From the NCBI GenBank assembly GCA_032718475.1, contig JAUCBJ010000742.1:1-64000 (forward strand): 64,000 bases of DNA, written 5' to 3'. The notes under the pieces were generated by a model, which made no database searches, had not been told where the DNA came from, and was given only the letters and a program-made list of their open reading frames with translations. Shown here one piece after another: positions 62,181-64,000 of this stretch (the first letter of the stretch is position 1; the number at the start of each line of letters is the position of its first letter). The position numbers were made by a program, and so were the translations under genes. This DNA is from Nemertoderma westbladi. Lineage: Eukaryota; Xenacoelomorpha; Nemertodermatida; Nemertodermatidae.

Positions 62181-64000
62181 GACAGGTGAGATATTGGTAA
62201 ACTACAACCCAGGACAGGTGAGATATTGGTAAACTACAACCCAAGACAGGTGAGATATTGGTAAACTACAACCCAAGACAGGTGAGATATTGGTAAACTA
62301 CAACCCAGGACAGGTGAGATATTGGTAAACTACAACCCAGGACAGGTGAGATATTGCGAAAATACAACCAGGACAGGTGAGATATTGCGAAAATACAACC
62401 AGGACAGGTGAGATATTGCGAAAATACAACCAGGACAGGTGAGATATTGGGAAACTACAACCCAGGACAGGTGAGATATTGCGAAAATACAACCAGGACA
62501 GGTGAGATATTGCGAAAATACAACCAGGACAGGTGAGATATTGCGAAAATACAACCAGGACAGGTGAGATATTGCGAAAATACAACCAGGACAGGTGAGA
62601 TATTGCGAAAATACAACCAGGACAGGTGAGATATTGGGAAAATACAACCAGGACAGGTGAGATATTGGTAAACTACAACCCAAGACAGGTGAGATATTGG
62701 TAAACTACAACCCAGGACAGGTGAGATATTGGTAAACTACAACCCAGGACAGGTGAGATATTGCGAAAATACAACCCAGGACAGGTGAGATATTGCGAAA
62801 ATACAACCTAGGACAGGTGAGATATTGCGAAAATACAACCAGGACAGGTGAGATATTGCGAAAATACAACCAGGACAGGTGAGATATTGCGAAAATACAA
62901 CCAGGACAGGTGAGATATTGGGAAACTACAACCCAGGGCAGGTGAGATATTGGTAAACTACAACCCAAGACAGGTGAGATATTGGTAAACTACAACCCAG
63001 GACAGGTGAGATATTGGTAAACTACAACCCAGGACAGGTGAGATATTGCGAAAATACAACCAGGACAGGTGAGATATTGCGAAAATACAACCAGGACAGG
63101 TGAGATATTGCGAAAATACAACCAGGACAGGTGAGATATTGCGAAAATACAACCAGGACAGGTGAGATATTGCGAAAATACAACCAGGACAGGTGAGATA
63201 TTGGGAAACTACAACCCAGGACAGGTGAGATATTGGTAAACTACAACCCAAGACAGGTGAGATATTGGTAAACTACAACCCAGGACAGGTGAGATATTGG
63301 TAAACTACAACCCAGGACAGGTGAGATATTGGTAAACTACAACCCAGGACAGGTGAGATATTGCGAAAATACAACCTAGGACAGGTGAGATATTGCGAAA
63401 ATACAACCAGGACAGGTGAGATATTGCGAAAATACAACCAGGACAGGTGAGATATTGCGAAAATACAACCAGGACAGGTGAGATATTGGGAAACTACAAC
63501 CCAAGACAGGTGAGATATTGGTAAACTACAACCCAGGACAGGTGAGATATTGGTAAACTACAACCCAGGACAGGTGAGATATTGGTAAACTACAACCCAG
63601 GACAGGTGAGATATTGCGAAAATACAACCTAGGACAGGTGAGATATTGCGAAAATACAACCAGGACAGGTGAGATATTGCGAAAATACAACCAGGACAGG
63701 TGAGATATTGCGAAAATACAACCCAGGACAGGTGAGATATTGGTAAACTACAACCCAGGACAGGTGAGATATTGCGAAAATACAACCCAGGACAGGTGAG
63801 ATATTGCGAAAATACAACCAGGACAGGTGAGATATTGCGAAAATACAACCAGGACAGGTGAGATATTGCGAAAATACAACCAGGACAGGTGAGATATTGG
63901 GAAACTACAACCCAAGACAGGTGAGATATTGGTAAACTACAACCCAGGACAGGTGAGATATTGGTAAACTACAACCCAGGACAGGTGAGATATTGGTAAA

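Larger units (their letters stand above)
31591..64000 (+). repeat. Array 2: 31/32-bp minisatellite with a donor site in each unit
   Basis: The commonest unit is 32 bp: GTGAGATATTGG followed by TAAACTACAACCCAGGACAG. A 31-bp form has GCGAAAATACAACCAGGACAG after GTGAGATATT. Other forms have GGGAAACTAC, GGGAAAATAC, CCAAGACAG, CAGGGCAG, CCTAGGACAG, CCTAAGGACAG (33 bp), CCGAGGACAG or CAGGCCAG. The variable bases lie after position 11, while CAG|GTGAGATATTG is almost constant. The array is unbroken to the window end, 32.4 kb, or about 1,020 units by division, and continues beyond. There is no interspersed unique DNA. Confidence 0.97.

Noticed and set aside
31591-64000. CRISPR array
   Set aside because: Regular 31-32-bp repeats with no spacers, next to animal exons. 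It is a minisatellite.
2870-64000. Centromeric or telomeric satellite
   Set aside because: Neither unit resembles a telomere repeat. Both arrays are delimited by exons of one gene, and each is founded on that gene's splice junctions.

Overview
The window is nuclear DNA from an invertebrate-type animal. It holds the middle of one protein-coding gene on the + strand, spread over exons at 1318-2757, 28704-28908, 29002-29146 and 31491-31590, with consistent splice phases. The protein contains the helical linker and ankyrin block of a calmodulin-binding transcription activator (CAMTA), followed by the conserved AMPERIK stretch. The CG-1 and TIG domains should lie upstream of the window and the IQ motifs downstream. 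The lineage (mollusc or other lophotrochozoan, basal deuterostome, etc.) cannot be fixed from the sequence.

Layout: 1-1317 is intron made of transposon debris, with a hAT-like terminus ending 20 bp before the first exon. 1318-2757 is the large CAMTA exon. 2758-28703 is a 26-kb intron filled by a 47/51-bp tandem repeat (array 1), broken once at about 12714-15438 by a 2.7-kb DNA transposon. 28704-31590 holds three short exons, a 93-bp intron and a 2.3-kb AT-rich intron with a broken LINE reverse transcriptase. From 31591 to the window end and beyond runs a second array of 31/32-bp units (array 2).

The main result is how the arrays relate to splicing. Each array 1 unit carries a pyrimidine tract plus TTTTAG|GTT, and its last copy is the only evident acceptor for the 28704 exon. 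Each array 2 unit carries CAG|GTGAGATATT, and its first copy is the donor of the 31491-31590 exon. Both units include sequence from the neighbouring exon edge (about 42 nt and about 20 nt). The two arrays therefore look like exon/intron junctions amplified outward into the introns: roughly 480 acceptor-like and roughly 1,000 donor-like sites in one gene (copy numbers are array length divided by unit length). A third, small tandem repeat of 21 bp lies at the 3' edge of the large exon. No tRNA, rRNA, CRISPR or prokaryotic gene was seen. All long open frames inside the arrays are by-products of stop-free repeats.
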